Of a stretch of 64,000 bases of DNA, positions 55,089 through 64,000 are shown piece after piece (position 1 is the stretch's first letter; every line of letters begins with the position of its first letter). Origin of the DNA: Sinorhizobium fredii (GTDB lineage: Bacteria > Pseudomonadota > Alphaproteobacteria > Rhizobiales > Rhizobiaceae); assembly GCF_002944405.1 (NCBI RefSeq), contig NZ_CP024310.1, forward strand, positions 372,001-436,000. Reading direction: 5' to 3'. A program made the position numbers and the translations under genes. The notes under the pieces were generated by a model. It saw only the letters and a program-made list of their open reading frames with translations. It did not search any database and had not been told where the DNA came from.

Positions 55089-55547
55089 TTAGGCGCTTGC
55101 ACTTGCACGCTTGATGGCGGCGCGGACGCGCTGATACGTTCCGCAGCGACAGACGTTGCCTGACATTGCGTTGTCGATGTCGTCGTCGGTGGGCTTCGGG
55201 GTTTCGTTGAGTAATGCTGCGGCAGACATCAACTGCCCTGACTGACAGTAACCGCATTGGGGGACTTCAAGCTCGGTCCACGCATCCTGCAGTGCCTTCC
55301 CATGCGCGACAGTATGTAAGGCTTCGATCGTCGTGACCTGGCTTTCTCCGACGCTTTCTATGGAAGTGACGCAAGAACGAGCGGCCACGCCATCGACGTG
55401 GACGGTGCAGGCTCCACAAAGTGCTTGTCCACACCCGAACTTGGTACCTGTCATACCAAGCACGTCGCGAATCACCCAAAGGAGCGGGGTGTCGCCGTCT
55501 ACATCAGCAGTGTAACTGCGGCCGTTGACTTGGAGCGAAAATGTCAT
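55089..55547 (-). CDS. 2Fe-2S subunit of the molybdenum dehydrogenase (IorA type)
   Basis: 152 residues with two [2Fe-2S] sites: the plant-type site in [19 protein letters not shown], and the helical-domain site in [17 protein letters not shown] with [13 protein letters not shown]. It passes electrons from the Mo subunit encoded 14 bases downstream. Probably exported with its partner through the Tat signal of the large subunit. Confidence 0.95.
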   Translation of the reverse strand: MTFSLQVNGRSYTADVDGDTPLLWVIRDVLGMTGTKFGCGQALCGACTVHVDGVAARSCVTSIESVGESQVTTIEALHTVAHGKALQDAWTELEVPQCGYCQSGQLMSAAALLNETPKPTDDDIDNAMSGNVCRCGTYQRVRAAIKRASASA

Positions 55548-55972
55548 TCGTCTACTCCGGGTTTTGACCTCGAGCGCTCTGCGAAGATTATAAACTTATT
55601 GGCCAAAATAAACGTTCAATCACTTTACTGAATGTATAGCTACGCTGAACAATCCGTTGGGATGCCCGAACGTCGACGAGGCAGCGAAATTTGCATTCAC
55701 CAATTTTGTGGGGACCTCTCCTGGAAGAGAAGCTGCAGTGGAGACAGGCTCGAACCCGTGCAGGTGCGTTTGTTATCAGAAACGACCGCCGCTATTTCTG
55801 GGTCCCTGCGCGGGAGAGTTGGCGTGCTTGCCAACCATTCGGTCCATCGAAGCTGGAACGCCGCGGGGGCGCGGAGCATGGGTGATCCGATTGGGCCACT
55901 TAGAAAAGGTCGCAGGAACCCTCGGTTTCCGGTGACAGCGGCGATTTTAGAGTTGGGATTCCAGAGGCGACG
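55548..55972. other. Gap of about 425 bases, promoter side of the Mo operon
   Basis: No coding frame of normal composition; AT-rich stretch near 55590-55640 likely holds the operon promoter. Nothing else recognised. Confidence 0.4.
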
Positions 55973-56599
55973 CTACCGATTTGACGTGGCAATTTTGACC
56001 GCTATCCCCACGAATACCACGCCAGCCGCGCGGTCGAGCCACAGTCGACTTTTTGAAGATCGCCGTAGCCAGCTGCTGAGGGACCCGGAGAGAACGGAAA
56101 TGAGCGCAAAGGAAGCGAACGCGCAAACGATGAACACACCTCCGAGCGCCAGCATCTGGAGGACAACGCTACCTCGCTCTGGCGCGGTGAATTGCGGTAG
56201 GAAAGCAAGGAAGAAAATCGCCACCTTAGGATTGGTGACGTTCATCATAACGCCGCGGGCGAACATCTGCCAAGCGGGCTTAGCTCGCCCTTTGATGCCC
56301 TCCGGTTCATCGGGCTTCGAGGTGAAGGCCTTGTAGGAAAGGTAGAGCAAATAGATCGCGCCTACAATCTTGAGGGCATCGAAAGCTGTCTGAGAGGTTT
56401 GGAAAATCGCCGCTACTCCGAGCGAGACAGCTACGGTGTGAACGATTAGGCCAGCGCAGAGACCAAGCGTGACGTATATTCCTACGGCCCTGCCAGAGAG
56501 AGCGGATTGGGTCAGCACAAAGAGATTATCGGGACCCGGCACCCAAGCCAGGAGAGTGGCAGCACCTACGAAGGTGAGGAGTGTCTCGAGCGATAACAT
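55973..56599 (-). CDS. LysE/RhtB-family amino-acid exporter
   Basis: 208 residues, about six membrane segments, normal family length. The family opening is FVGAATLLAWVPGPDNLFVL, with the conserved LGLCAGLIVHT and KIVGAIYLLYLSYKAF. It exports an amino acid or homoserine-lactone-like compound. No LysG-type regulator is adjacent. Confidence 0.9.
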   Translation of the reverse strand: MLSLETLLTFVGAATLLAWVPGPDNLFVLTQSALSGRAVGIYVTLGLCAGLIVHTVAVSLGVAAIFQTSQTAFDALKIVGAIYLLYLSYKAFTSKPDEPEGIKGRAKPAWQMFARGVMMNVTNPKVAIFFLAFLPQFTAPERGSVVLQMLALGGVFIVCAFASFALISVLSGSLSSWLRRSSKSRLWLDRAAGVVFVGIAVKIATSNR

Positions 56600-56994
56600 G
56601 TCTCCCCTTCACATGAGTTCAGCGGAATAGCAAGTTCTCAAACATTGAACAGTGTGTCTGCTTCACATTTCCTGATGAATGGTGGAGCGCCCAGGGCCGA
56701 GCTGTTTTGCCGCTTGGATGTGTTCTGGCCCCGATCAGCTTCATGGCAGCCTCGACTTTCTCTATCTCGGATGGCTGCTCCCGCGCCGTTAGCTTGGAAG
56801 GCAACGATGTGCCCTCGAAAAAAGGCCCTAGACAGGGCTTGAGGAGCCTCGACAATGTGGCTCAATGCTTATTCATCTCGCTCGGTAAAGTATGATTTAA
56901 TCGCAGTCCCCTGTAGGCTTCTATGATTGCAGGCGGCGCTGTCCACTCGTCTCAAGAGCCTTGAGCTATCTTGATCCTCCGCTTGGACGAGCAC

Positions 56995-57190
56995 CTACGG
57001 TACCCGGTCAGGTGCAACGATACCGCCTTCATTCTCAAGTATGTCGATACCTTTAGCGACAGATTTTGAGAATTTCAGCCGCACGCCGATGCCCCCGCCG
57101 TGTCAAGGATGAAGACGGCCCCGGCGCTTTCCAGGGCTGTTTGCAAGGCAAGCACTTCAACATCATCCGGTTTGTATCGGGCCGCCGATC
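56995..57190 (-). pseudogene. XRE-family regulator, C-terminal remnant
   Basis: The minus strand reads KPDDVEVLALQTALESAGAV and FILDT, then, after a frameshift, GIGVRLKFSKSVAKGIDILE and NEGGIVAPDRVP with stop at 56995. This is the typical tail of rhizobial XRE-type regulators. It is joined directly to the permease fragment above. The 390 bases between this and the exporter gene show nothing I trust. Confidence 0.6.
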
Positions 57191-57293
57191 TCGCGGCAAG
57201 ACGCGCCGCCCGCCGAAAAATACGGCGAAGATCACCAGCGTGATCAAGGCAATGAGCAATCTGCTCGCGACAAGGGAAGAGCCGGTTGTTCAC
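57191..57293 (-). pseudogene. Peptide ABC permease, N-terminal remnant
   Basis: GTG at 57293 with AAAGGGAG upstream opens VNNRLFPL, then a frameshift, then LLIALITLVIFAVFF, the usual start of a DppB-type permease. Homology stops after about 40 codons. It sits just where the first permease gene should follow the binding protein at 57377. Confidence 0.65.
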
Positions 57294-57332
57294 GCGTGCT
57301 CCCTTTCGCATAAAGCTAAAATCGTTAGGGTC

Positions 57333-57358
57333 GGGCTGCGGCGGCGCGGCTGCAGCCC
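57333..57358 (-). terminator. Hairpin after the peptide-binding protein gene
   Basis: Stem GGGCTGC / GCAGCCC with a 12-base loop, 19 bases after the binding-protein stop on the minus strand. Third case in this window of a hairpin directly after a binding-protein gene. Confidence 0.45.
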
Positions 57359-57376
57359 CAGCCCCTTTTCGCTTCA

Positions 57377-58987
57377 TCAGGCCTCGAGCCAGACATATTC
57401 CGCAAAGGCATAGCCCATCTGGCCGCCGAGCGGGTTGGGTTCCAGCCCCTTGAGCTTGGCGGTGCTCGCATCGACGTTGGAGATATAGGCCGGGATGATA
57501 GTGCCGGCTTCGTTGGCGACCATCACCTGCATCTCGTTATAGATCGCCTTGCGCTTCTGCTCGTCGAGCGAGCCGCGTGCCTCGATCAGCATCTTATCGA
57601 ATTTTTCCGACTTAAACTGGCTTTCGTTCCAGGGTGCTTCCGACGTGTAGAGCAGCGAGAACAGGATGTCCGGCGTCGGGCGCGGATTGATGTTGCCGAA
57701 ATGAACCGGCGCCTTGAGCCAGTAATTGTCCCAATAGCCGTCAGAGGGCACGCGCTCGACATCGAGCTTCAGGCCGATCTCGGCGGCGGAGGCCTGGATG
57801 ATCATCGCCATGTCGATCGATGAGGTTGCTGCCTCCGAGGCGATCACCGGAATCGATTGCCCGAGAACGCCCGCCTTCTCGAAGTGGAACCTCGCCTTCT
57901 CGGGATCGAAGGCCCGCGGCTTCAGGTCGGCATTATGATAGAAGTTGGCCGGCGAGACCGGCTGGTCGTTGCCGAGTTCGCCGAGGCCGCGGAGCGCCGA
58001 CTTGACGATTTGCTCGCGGTTGACGAGGTACTTCATGCCCTCGACGAAGTCACGCTTGCTGCCGGGCTCCATGTCCAGGCGCATGTTGAGGTTCGTGTAG
58101 TTGCCGGAGGTGGTCTTCGACAACACGAAGCCGTCGCCCTGGCTCTCGACAAGGCGCATGGAGCGCGGATTGATGTTGGCGGCCAGGTGGATGTCGCCGG
58201 AGAGCAGTGCATTGACGCGTGAGCTGTCGTCGCTGATCGCGAAATACTCGAAGGAATCGACGTGCGGGCCGGACTTCCAGTAGTTCTTGTTCTTGACGGC
58301 GACCGAGCGCACGCCCGGCTCGAAGACTTCTCGCACGAAGGCGCCGGTGCCGTTCCCCTTGGAGAAGTCGGTGGTGCCGTCGGCGACGATCATGAAGTGG
58401 TGCAGCGACAAGATGGTCGGCAGGTCGGCATTCGCGTCGGCAAGGGTAATCTCGACGGTCTGCTTGTCGACCGCCTTGAAGCCGGTCATCTGGGCCGCGA
58501 TCTTCGCGACCTTCGAGCCGACGGATGGATCGAGATGGCGCTTTAGCGAGAAGATCACGTCTTCGGCCGTCAGCGGCTTGCCGTCGTGGAAGGTGATGCC
58601 GCTCTTCAGCTTGATCGTCCAGGTCTGGGCATCCTTGGACTCGATCGCCTCGGCGAGTTCCATCTGCGGCGTGCCGCTTCTGTCGAGGAAGGTGAGGCGG
58701 TTGTAGAAGGAGCAGCAGCGGACGTAATCAGTTGAAAGCGAGGCCTTCGCCGGATCGAGCGTATCGGCGGTCGAAGAAGACCAACCGGCCGCCTTGAGCG
58801 CGCCGCCGGAGACCGGTGTTGCCGCAACCGCGTTACCGGCTCGGCCGAGCACGAGGCTGCCTGCCGACATCGCCACACCGCCCGCGAGCAGCAGCTGCAG
58901 CAGTTCGCGGCGGGTCGCGCCGCGACGAATGGCGTTTTCGACCATGGCGTCGTCGGAGCGGGTCCAATTGGTGATCTTGTCGTTCAT
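57377..58987 (-). CDS. Peptide/nickel-type ABC substrate-binding protein
   Basis: 536 residues, SBP_bac_5 family. A Tat-like signal (RRGATRRELLQLLLAGG) opens it; family phrases are LKSGITFHDGKPLTAEDVIF and the C-terminal NPLGGQMGYAFAEYVWLEA. It binds a peptide or modified amino acid in the periplasm. The FAD oxidase gene lies 147 bases upstream on the same strand and hydantoinase genes are divergent beyond it. The permease gene downstream is reduced to a scar, so the importer is now orphan unless other parts lie elsewhere. Confidence 0.93.
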   Translation of the reverse strand: MNDKITNWTRSDDAMVENAIRRGATRRELLQLLLAGGVAMSAGSLVLGRAGNAVAATPVSGGALKAAGWSSSTADTLDPAKASLSTDYVRCCSFYNRLTFLDRSGTPQMELAEAIESKDAQTWTIKLKSGITFHDGKPLTAEDVIFSLKRHLDPSVGSKVAKIAAQMTGFKAVDKQTVEITLADANADLPTILSLHHFMIVADGTTDFSKGNGTGAFVREVFEPGVRSVAVKNKNYWKSGPHVDSFEYFAISDDSSRVNALLSGDIHLAANINPRSMRLVESQGDGFVLSKTTSGNYTNLNMRLDMEPGSKRDFVEGMKYLVNREQIVKSALRGLGELGNDQPVSPANFYHNADLKPRAFDPEKARFHFEKAGVLGQSIPVIASEAATSSIDMAMIIQASAAEIGLKLDVERVPSDGYWDNYWLKAPVHFGNINPRPTPDILFSLLYTSEAPWNESQFKSEKFDKMLIEARGSLDEQKRKAIYNEMQVMVANEAGTIIPAYISNVDASTAKLKGLEPNPLGGQMGYAFAEYVWLEA

Positions 58988-59134
58988 GTCGTTCCCCTTT
59001 CTGTTGTTGGCGGGGTGCCCGTCTGCCAGCGGGCTTTCCCCAATCCGGTGTTGAAGTCAGTTGAGTGCGGCGCCGGTAGCACCGGAAGAGCCGGCAACGC
59101 GCAAAACATAGAAACACTCACTCATCGCCTCATC

Positions 59135-60286
59135 CTATTGCTCCATGCTCTGTGTGCGATCGCCGGCCCGAGCTTCGGCGCCGGCAAATCGTTCGATCCG
59201 GAAATCGTTCAGCGGTGTGTCGGTTTTTCCTGTGGCGATCATCTCCGCCATGACGTCTCCGACGCCCGGTCCGAGCTGAAACCCATGGCCGGAGAAGCCA
59301 AAAGCGTGAAAAAGCCCCGGCGTTGTGGCCGATGGGCTCATCACCGGTAGACCATCGCCGACATAGCCCTCGCAGCCCGACCAGGTGCGTATCACGGTAA
59401 GATTCGCGAGCGCCGGAAGGATCGGCAACAGGGACAGGAGCTGCCCCGGCAGGCGGGCCGGGTCAGCCTTGGCATGACCGGCCTCCAGCGAAACGTCCGT
59501 GCGCTCCGCGCCGCCGCCAAAGACGATGTTGCCGCGCTCCACCTGTCGCAGATAGCCGCCGCCATGGTCGTGCCCCCAGACGCCCACGACGGGAGAGATG
59601 CGATGGGGTAGCGGTTCGGTCACCCCCATCTGCGGACCCTTGGCGGCGATGGGGACGCTTTCGCCGAACTGTGCGGCGATCCTGGCGCCCCACGCGCCGG
59701 CCGCATTGAGCAGGACCTGCGCCGCGTGGCGACCTTTCGACGTCGTGACTTCGAAGCCGGAAGCTGTCTTCGTAATGGCGCCGACGCCGGCCTCCTCCAC
59801 GATCGTGACACCGAGGCGGCGAGCCGCTTCGGCAAAGGCAGGAGCAACAAGGCGGGGATTTGCGCTGCCATCCTGGGGGGAGAAGGATGCCGCGACGGCC
59901 CTGCTCCCGAGGCCGGGGAAGCGCGACTTGAAGTCTTTCGGCTCCAGTTCTTCGAGATCCAGGCCCCAGGGCTTCGCGGCCTTTGCGAATGTCCGCATTT
60001 CGTTCACGGCTTTTTCCGTGAATGCGAAGCGCAGGTGACCCGTCGCGCGGAATTCGACATCGCGGCCGAGCAGACTCGCCGCCTGTCCCCACAGTTGCAG
60101 AGAACGATAGGCGAGGGGAAGCTGCGGAAGGTAGCGGCCGCTGCGGCGGATGTTCCCGAAGGAAGCGATCGTCGCACCCGTTCCGACTCGGTTGCGCTCG
60201 ATCAGGGTCACCCGGATGCCGCGCCGGGCCAGAAAAAATGTCGACGCGGCTCCCATGAGCCCACCGCCCAGAACAATTGCATCCAT
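59135..60286 (-). CDS. FAD-dependent amine/D-amino-acid oxidase-family protein
   Basis: 383 residues, DAO/glycine-oxidase family. The FAD-binding start is MDAIVLGGGLMGAASTFFLA; other landmarks are RSGRYLPQLPLAYRSLQLWG and the C-terminal FSGHGFQLGPGVGDVMAEMI. Oxidises a secondary or D-amino acid to imino acid. Divergent from hydantoinase A across 214 bases; the set suggests catabolism of a cyclic or D-configured amino-acid derivative. Confidence 0.9.
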   Translation of the reverse strand: MDAIVLGGGLMGAASTFFLARRGIRVTLIERNRVGTGATIASFGNIRRSGRYLPQLPLAYRSLQLWGQAASLLGRDVEFRATGHLRFAFTEKAVNEMRTFAKAAKPWGLDLEELEPKDFKSRFPGLGSRAVAASFSPQDGSANPRLVAPAFAEAARRLGVTIVEEAGVGAITKTASGFEVTTSKGRHAAQVLLNAAGAWGARIAAQFGESVPIAAKGPQMGVTEPLPHRISPVVGVWGHDHGGGYLRQVERGNIVFGGGAERTDVSLEAGHAKADPARLPGQLLSLLPILPALANLTVIRTWSGCEGYVGDGLPVMSPSATTPGLFHAFGFSGHGFQLGPGVGDVMAEMIATGKTDTPLNDFRIERFAGAEARAGDRTQSMEQ

Positions 60287-60500
60287 TCGATCTGTCCAGT
60301 CCTGCGCTTGTCAGTAGCCGAGCCTTCACGATTTAAGGGCCGGGGTCAAAGTCGAGTTCGACGCATTCCCATAAGTCCGGCCTATGGGATCGCCGCCGTC
60401 CAGGGGTATAAGCAAACCTTATGGGGGGCGGTTTTTTCGCTCTTGGACCTCACAGCCGCATCCGTGCCAGCCTTGTGTCAATTTAATGAGAGGATACGAC

Positions 60501-62585
60501 ATGGGACGTGAGGCGGCGCTCAAAGAGCATGAGCGCAAACAGCAAGACTGGAAGATTGGCGTCGATATCGGTGGAACGTTTATCGACTTCTGTGCACTAG
60601 AAACGCAAAGCGGGCGCGTCGCGTCCCTCAAGGTTCTCACGACGCCGGACGATCCTGGCGCGGAATTGATGACCGGGCTCTCCCTCCTCGCCGATCGCGA
60701 GGAGCTCGACCCTGCTGCGATAAGTCGGTTCGTGCACGGCACGACCGTGGGCATCAATACGGTGATCCAACGGCGGGGCGTGTCGCTCGCCCTCCTTACG
60801 AATGCCGGTTTCGAAGATGTGCTGGAACTCGCACGGCTCCGCATGCCCGACGTGTATTCACTTTTCTGCTCACGTCCGGATCAATTGATCGCGCGTGACA
60901 TGATCTTCGGAATTCCCGCCCGTCTGCGGGCGGATGGAACCGAGGCGCTGGCGCCGGATCTTTCGGCCGTCGCTCGCGCTGCCGCCCGTGCCAAGTCCAA
61001 GGGCGCGGCGGGTGTGATCGTTTCCCTTCTCCATTCCTGGCGCAACGACGCCCAGGAAGAGGCCGTCCGAGCGGAAATTGAGAGGGTTGCGCCCGAGCTC
61101 TTCGTCTTCACCTCCTCGGAGGTCTGGCCGGTCATCCGTGAGTATGAGCGAACCACGACGGCCATTCTCAACGGTTATGTCCATCCGCGCGTGGCGGGCT
61201 ACCTGACTGCGCTTGAACACAAGCTCGCCTCGCGCGGCGTGACGGCGCCGGCACTGCTGACCAAGTCAAACGGCGGCGTGATGGATGCGGCCGAGGGCAA
61301 GCGCTCCTGCGTTCAGATGCTTCTGTCGGGAACGGCTTCCGGCGTGATCGGCGCCGCCTGGCTTGCCCGCCGCGCGGGAGAAAGACATATCCTGACACTG
61401 GACATCGGCGGGACGTCCGCCGACTTTGCGCTCATCATCGACGGCGAACCCCAATTCGGTACGGGCGAGTTGATCGGCGAATTCCCGCTGCACATCCCAT
61501 CGGTTTCCGTCAGCTCCATCGGGATCGGCGGCGGCTCGATCGCCAGTGTCGATGCCCATGGCGTGCTGCGCGTCGGGCCGGAATCGGCCGGATCGACGCC
61601 CGGGCCCGCCTGTTACGGGCGGGGAGGCCAACATGCGACCGTCACAGACGCCATGGCGGTCTGCGGTTGGCTGGGGCATAGTCAGATGGCCTATGGACAG
61701 CTGCAGATCGACGTTTCGCTCGCTAGGGCTGCCGTTGCGTCGCTCGCCGAACAGATCGGCCGAACGCCCGAGCAGGCGGCCCAGGCAATCCTCGACGTGG
61801 CGATCTCCGAAATGTTTGTCGAGGTGGAAAAGCTCGCCTCGCGTGCGGGCGTCGATCTCAGAGAGTTCACCCTGATGCCCTTCGGCGGCGGAGGTCCGAT
61901 GCTCGGCGCTTTCCTTGCCCGGGAGTTCCGAATGGCGAAAGTCATCGGCCCGCCGCGGCCGGGCGTCGTTTCCGCGCTTGGTGGTCTGGTGGCTGATCTG
62001 CGCGGCGATTTCATCCGGACCGTCTTTACAGAACTCACGCGCGACGCCCTGCCGCTCCTGCAAGGTTCGCTCGATTACCTGTCGGTCGAGGGACGGAGCT
62101 GGCTGGCCAAGCAGGGGCATGTCGGATCGGCGACGCTCAATCTGGCCGCCGACATGCGTTACGTCGGGCAGAGCTTCGAGATCGAAGTGCCCATCCTGGC
62201 TAGCTGGCTTGAAGAGGGGGATATCGACGCCATCGAACAGGCATTCCACGCAATGCATGCAAGGCTTTATGACTTCCACGATGCGGACGGCGAAATCGAA
62301 ATCGTCAACCTGCGCCTTGCCGCGATCGGTGCCGGACCGATGCTGGAGCTTGCGGTCGAGGCTCAGGTCGAAGAAGCGGAGATGAAGCCGGAGAGGCACA
62401 TTCCAGTCTTCATAGGCAAGGCCATCGCGGACATCGGGCTCTACCGGCGCGATCGTCTTCGTCCGGGCGGGCACTTTTCGGGTCCGGCCATCGTGGCGCA
62501 GGAAGACACGACGTTTGCTATACCCCCAGGCACTGAGGTCAAAGTCGACAGGCACCTCAACCTGCAACTGACCTTTCCGGAGTAA
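60501..62585 (+). CDS. Hydantoinase/oxoprolinase A-type subunit
   Basis: 694 residues of the HyuA/acetone-carboxylase beta family. ATP-binding motifs are visible: IGVDIGGTFIDFCALE at the N-terminus (about 18) and LTLDIGGTSADFALI (about 300). GAGAGGA 6 bases upstream sets the ATG at 60501. It forms an ATP-dependent ring-opening enzyme with the B subunit encoded 6 bases on. Substrate may be a hydantoin or 5-oxoproline-like lactam. Confidence 0.93.
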   Translation: MGREAALKEHERKQQDWKIGVDIGGTFIDFCALETQSGRVASLKVLTTPDDPGAELMTGLSLLADREELDPAAISRFVHGTTVGINTVIQRRGVSLALLTNAGFEDVLELARLRMPDVYSLFCSRPDQLIARDMIFGIPARLRADGTEALAPDLSAVARAAARAKSKGAAGVIVSLLHSWRNDAQEEAVRAEIERVAPELFVFTSSEVWPVIREYERTTTAILNGYVHPRVAGYLTALEHKLASRGVTAPALLTKSNGGVMDAAEGKRSCVQMLLSGTASGVIGAAWLARRAGERHILTLDIGGTSADFALIIDGEPQFGTGELIGEFPLHIPSVSVSSIGIGGGSIASVDAHGVLRVGPESAGSTPGPACYGRGGQHATVTDAMAVCGWLGHSQMAYGQLQIDVSLARAAVASLAEQIGRTPEQAAQAILDVAISEMFVEVEKLASRAGVDLREFTLMPFGGGGPMLGAFLAREFRMAKVIGPPRPGVVSALGGLVADLRGDFIRTVFTELTRDALPLLQGSLDYLSVEGRSWLAKQGHVGSATLNLAADMRYVGQSFEIEVPILASWLEEGDIDAIEQAFHAMHARLYDFHDADGEIEIVNLRLAAIGAGPMLELAVEAQVEEAEMKPERHIPVFIGKAIADIGLYRRDRLRPGGHFSGPAIVAQEDTTFAIPPGTEVKVDRHLNLQLTFPE

Positions 62586-62591
62586 CCGTCC

Positions 62592-64000
62592 ATGTTCGAC
62601 CCTATGAACCTTCAGGTGTTCGCCAACCACACCCGAGCGGCGGCCGAGAACATGGCCTACACCCTTCAAAGGACCGCCCATTCGGCCTTCGTCAAGGAGA
62701 CCGAAGACTTTACTGTCATGCTGATCAACCATCGTGGCGATACGTTCGGCATCCCGATGGGGCTAGGCGCGACCTGGTATCCGGGCCTTACCTATACCCG
62801 CGCGATCGACATGGTCGATGGCTACAAGCCGGGCGATGTCGCCTTCACCAACGATCCCTATTCATGCTTCGTGGCGACCCATGCGCCCGATACCCATCTC
62901 TGGAAGCCCGTCTTCCACGACGGCGAGATCATCGCCTGGACAGGCGGACACATCCACAACACCGATATGGGGGGGGCCGTCCCGGCATCGCTGTCGCGGG
63001 CGCTTACCGAAATCCACCAGGAGGGCATTCGCTTCCCGCCGATGAAGCTGGTGAACGAGGGCGTCTTTGACGAGGACATCCTCAAGATCATCACGACCAA
63101 TGTCCGGAAGCCCGACCTTAATATCGGTGACATCAAGGCGCTGGTCGGCGCTCTCAATACCGGCGAGCGCAAGATCCTCGCGATGGTCGACAAGTTCGGC
63201 AAGGAGGCCTTCCTCGCCGGGACCGAAAGGCTGCTCGACCATGCCGAGGCCCAGGCTCGCGCGTTGCTCCGCTCGATGCCCGATGGCACCTGGGAATTCG
63301 TGGATTATGCCGACGAGGACTCTGTCGAAGCCAATCCATGCCGACTGAAACTCACCCTGACGATAAAGGGTGACGAGGCGATCCTCGATTTCACCGGCTC
63401 GGATCCACAGCTTGGTTCGTCGCTCAACGTGCCGTCCGGCGGCGATCCCCGGCACACGATTTTGCTCGTCGGCGTCTATTACGTTCTCTACACGCTCAAT
63501 CCGAAGATCCTGCTCAACACCGGGCTGACACGACCCTTTACCTGCATCGCGCCGAAGGGCAGCGTCCTCAATCCGGTCTCCCCCGCCGCCGTTGGCATGC
63601 GCTCGCTGACATGCGCGCGTCTACGCTCGGTCGTCTTCGGCGCCTTCTGCCAGGCAGTGCCGGACAAGCTGCCGGCAGCGCCGGCCGGCAACAATTGCAT
63701 CGTGAACGTGATGACGACGGACGAACGGACCGGACGGACCGTGATCGCCGCCGTCAATCCGGTTGTGGGCGGCGGAGGCGGCATGCCGCATCGCGACGGC
63801 ACGAATGGATCCGGTGCCGACGCGGCCTATCTGAAGAACACGCCGATCGAGATCACCGAGACCGAAGTCCCGATCGAATTCGTCAAGTATGGCCTTGCAA
63901 GGGATAGCGGCGGGGCGGGGCGCTGGCGCGGCGGACTCGCGACCGAAATGGCGTTCCGCGTCTTTTCACCCGGCAGCCGCATCACGGCGCGCAACCGTGA
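62592..64000 (+). CDS. Hydantoinase/oxoprolinase B-type subunit, 3'-truncated by the window edge
   Basis: 469 complete codons, open to the last base. Family phrases are AENMAYTLQRTAHSAFVKET at the start, VAFTNDPYSCFVATHAPDTH (metal-ligand His and Asp), GGHIHNTDMGGAVPASLS and RDSGGAGRWRGGLATEMAFR near the end. About 60-100 residues should follow outside. Partner of the A subunit immediately upstream. Confidence 0.93.
   Translation, partial: MFDPMNLQVFANHTRAAAENMAYTLQRTAHSAFVKETEDFTVMLINHRGDTFGIPMGLGATWYPGLTYTRAIDMVDGYKPGDVAFTNDPYSCFVATHAPDTHLWKPVFHDGEIIAWTGGHIHNTDMGGAVPASLSRALTEIHQEGIRFPPMKLVNEGVFDEDILKIITTNVRKPDLNIGDIKALVGALNTGERKILAMVDKFGKEAFLAGTERLLDHAEAQARALLRSMPDGTWEFVDYADEDSVEANPCRLKLTLTIKGDEAILDFTGSDPQLGSSLNVPSGGDPRHTILLVGVYYVLYTLNPKILLNTGLTRPFTCIAPKGSVLNPVSPAAVGMRSLTCARLRSVVFGAFCQAVPDKLPAAPAGNNCIVNVMTTDERTGRTVIAAVNPVVGGGGGMPHRDGTNGSGADAAYLKNTPIEITETEVPIEFVKYGLARDSGGAGRWRGGLATEMAFRVFSPGSRITARNR

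Noticed and set aside
61266..62732. 488-codon minus-strand open frame
   Set aside because: Antisense shadow of the hydantoinase A gene, whose ATP motifs are intact. No domain seen.

Overview
The window looks like an accessory (megaplasmid-type) segment of a high-GC alphaproteobacterium of the Rhizobiales. Sinorhizobium/Ensifer is the closest guess, which rests on protein style, RIME-like intergenic palindromes and the density of ABC importers and regulators; I could not run a search. No rRNA, tRNA, replication, CRISPR or insertion-sequence gene was recognised.

Layout. 1-1.9 kb: end of a sugar ABC ATPase plus an SDR dehydrogenase, closed by a clear terminator. 1.9-2.8 kb: FMN riboswitch and ribB. 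2.8-8.7 kb: a TPR/winged-helix regulator, an NmrA-like protein, a secreted cupin and an EmrAB-like efflux pair. 8.9-14.7 kb: tandem AraC paralogues, a YjlB-like cupin, a class III cyclase, an SRPBCC protein and a PHB-depolymerase-type esterase. 15-20.6 kb: a compact locus in which a NarL-type two-component system sits between two secreted Gly/Asn-repeat proteins, one carrying duplicated EF-hand-like modules, followed by a degenerate EAL protein. A shared dyad motif lies in front of these genes and recurs at 45.15 kb. 20.6-23.1 kb: a LysR/MFS divergent pair. 23.1-29.4 kb: a polar amino-acid ABC importer in line with a PLP lyase and a homocysteine methyltransferase, facing a divergent Lrp-type regulator across three dyads about 30 bp apart. 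This is probably a sulfur-amino-acid uptake and use operon.

29.4-34.7 kb is decaying DNA. It holds a palindromic repeat, a TctC remnant, an intact GntR regulator, an aconitase pseudogene with an internal inversion, and isochorismatase-like and GlxA-like fragments. It may be the relic of a tricarboxylate-use locus. A 24-residue hydrophobic small ORF also lies here. 34.8-42.4 kb: a complete sugar ABC importer with an SMP-30-type lactonase, divergent from a GAF sensor kinase/response regulator pair. 43.4-47.2 kb: small secreted and stress-type proteins and an AraC/GyrI regulator. 47.5-49.7 kb: a broken AfuBC-like importer with an intact IMPase-family phosphatase. 50-52.5 kb: a CofD/YvcK-like protein, a small ORF and a LysR regulator. 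52.5-55.5 kb: a periplasmic molybdopterin dehydrogenase (2Fe-2S subunit, Mo subunit, cytochrome c). 56-64 kb: a LysE exporter, then a peptide-type binding protein and a FAD amine oxidase with a truncated permease scar, divergent from hydantoinase/oxoprolinase A and B genes; the B gene runs off the window.

Several importers share one layout: a hairpin directly after the binding-protein gene, likely setting a high ratio of binding protein to permease. Two-component, Lrp, LysR and AraC genes sit beside the operons they probably control.
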